Positions 63,271 through 64,000 of a stretch of 64,000 nt of DNA are shown piece by piece. The translations under genes and the position numbers were made by a program. The DNA is from Sphingobacterium paludis (GTDB lineage Bacteria > Bacteroidota > Bacteroidia > Sphingobacteriales > Sphingobacteriaceae): contig NZ_SNZV01000002.1 of NCBI RefSeq assembly GCF_004364125.1, positions 310,001 to 374,000 on the forward strand, read 5' to 3'. Each line of letters opens with the position of its first letter. Position 1 is the first letter of the stretch. The notes beneath the pieces were generated by a model, which had not been told where the DNA came from, did not search any database, and saw only the letters and a program-made list of their open reading frames with translations.

Positions 63271-63669
63271 GCCGTTTATTTGTATTGCGTAATGCTTTAG
63301 TACTGAGTAGATAGTATTTAGTATTTAGTACTTAGTATGTAGAATTGTGTAATGCGTACAATTTTTTTTATTTTTTAATTTTGACTTTTTACTTTCGACT
63401 GCACTGACTGTTATTAAACGAAATGTCGCATCGAAAGCTTTGCAATATGTAGAAATTTGCCCTTGCACTTGCCATCCCTGCAAAGGTTTCAAGCGACGGG
63501 GTTTTGTTACTTTTGCCCTACAAAAGTAATGCTTTGCCGCGGCATGCGGCGGAAGGGGTTTGCGTTGGACAAACCAAGAAGAAAAGCCTTTGCCCTACAA
63601 AAGTAATGCCTTGCCGCGGCATGCGGCGGAGAGGTATGTGGGATGGACACCCCGTTTAATAACTTAAAA
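63271..63669. repeat. Repeat-rich non-coding gap before ispG
   Basis: Contains a tract of GTATTTAGTACTTAGTA-like units (63303-63340) followed by TTTTTAATTTTGACTTTTTAC (63371-63396, split), the same two-part element as in the permease gaps. Then come two 42-bp copies (63512-63553 and 63589-63630, one mismatch) running from TTTGCCCTACAAAAGTAATG to GCATGCGGCGGA. No ORF is visible. Confidence 0.7.
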
Positions 63670-64000
63670 TTAATTGCTTAACTCCGTATCCTCTATCCAA
63701 AGACCATCGTTTTTGATAATCTCTATCAATTCATCAAGCGCATTGGCTGCGCTAACGTTTTTCTTGACTACCTCTTTGCCTCTGTATAAGGTTATTTTGT
63801 CTGGACCAGCACCCACATATCCGTAATCGGCATCTGCCATTTCTCCAGGGCCATTTACGATACATCCCATAATACCAATTTTCAATCCTTTCAGATGGTT
63901 GGTACGGCTCCGGATCATTTGTGTTGTTTCTTGGAGATCAAAAAGAGTACGTCCACAACTAGGGCAAGATATATATTCGGTTTTTGAGATTCTGGACCGT
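63670..64000 (-). CDS. ispG: 4-hydroxy-3-methylbut-2-enyl diphosphate synthase, C-terminal part
   Basis: The frame is open to the window end, so this is the last 109 residues or so. The iron-sulfur cysteines are visible in [16 protein letters not shown] and in [20 protein letters not shown]; the C-terminus ends IEDTELSN. The enzyme makes HMBPP in the non-mevalonate isoprenoid pathway and uses a [4Fe-4S] cluster. The 5' part lies outside the window. Bacteroidota IspG is long, with an insert, but that part cannot be seen here. Confidence 0.95.
   Translation of the reverse strand, partial: RSRISKTEYISCPSCGRTLFDLQETTQMIRSRTNHLKGLKIGIMGCIVNGPGEMADADYGYVGAGPDKITLYRGKEVVKKNVSAANALDELIEIIKNDGLWIEDTELSN

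Overview
The window looks like chromosomal DNA of a Bacteroidota member, most likely Sphingobacteriaceae (Sphingobacterium- or Pedobacter-like). The evidence is: promoters of the Bacteroidota type (TTTG, 18-20 bp, TATnTTTG) before the translation and transcription operons; doubled-FtsX permeases of about 800 residues ending in SLRDE; an SDR-type UxuB; and a tiny secreted protein made almost only of a type-IX-like sorting domain. The exact genus cannot be fixed from the sequence alone.

Region 1 (252-32465) is the notable part. Ten tandem, intact paralogous ABC permeases lie on the minus strand, downstream of one membrane-fusion protein and one ATPase. Divergent from them are a TolC-like outer-membrane channel, an NtrC-type response regulator and a histidine kinase. 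I number the permeases 1-10 in transcription order, from 25933 down to 252. Three promoters (before hlyD-like, before tolC-like, and inside the array before permease 7) share one layout: two palindromes of the form TGTTCG-N4-CGAACA spaced 21-22 bp apart, and a sigma-54-like -24 element at exactly the same distance (53 bp) from the nearer palindrome. This suggests a self-contained envelope export or stress system in which one energiser and one exit duct serve ten permeases, all under the local two-component system. The array is littered with repeats, including a 39-bp inverted repeat flanking permease 2 and a 191-bp copy around the starts of permeases 5 and 6.

Region 2 (32494-34306) holds a shortened methyltransferase-like protein, a possible 49-residue ORF and an Omp85-like outer-membrane protein.

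Region 3 (34411-48081) is the ancient translation/transcription block: tRNA-Thr, tRNA-Tyr, tRNA-Gly, tRNA-Thr, tuf, tRNA-Trp, secE, nusG, rplK, rplA, rplJ, rplL, rpoB, rpoC. It has recognisable promoters, a boxA-like site, terminators and stem-loops.

Region 4 (48102-52289) encodes hexuronate catabolism (kdgK, uxuB, uxuA) and a LacI-family regulator.

Region 5 (52296-64000) is mixed housekeeping: lolA, ftsK, a TonB-domain protein, tyrS, an AcpH-like protein, an amino-acid permease, kup, the small sorting-domain protein and the 3' end of ispG. No transposase, phage, CRISPR array or rRNA gene is seen.
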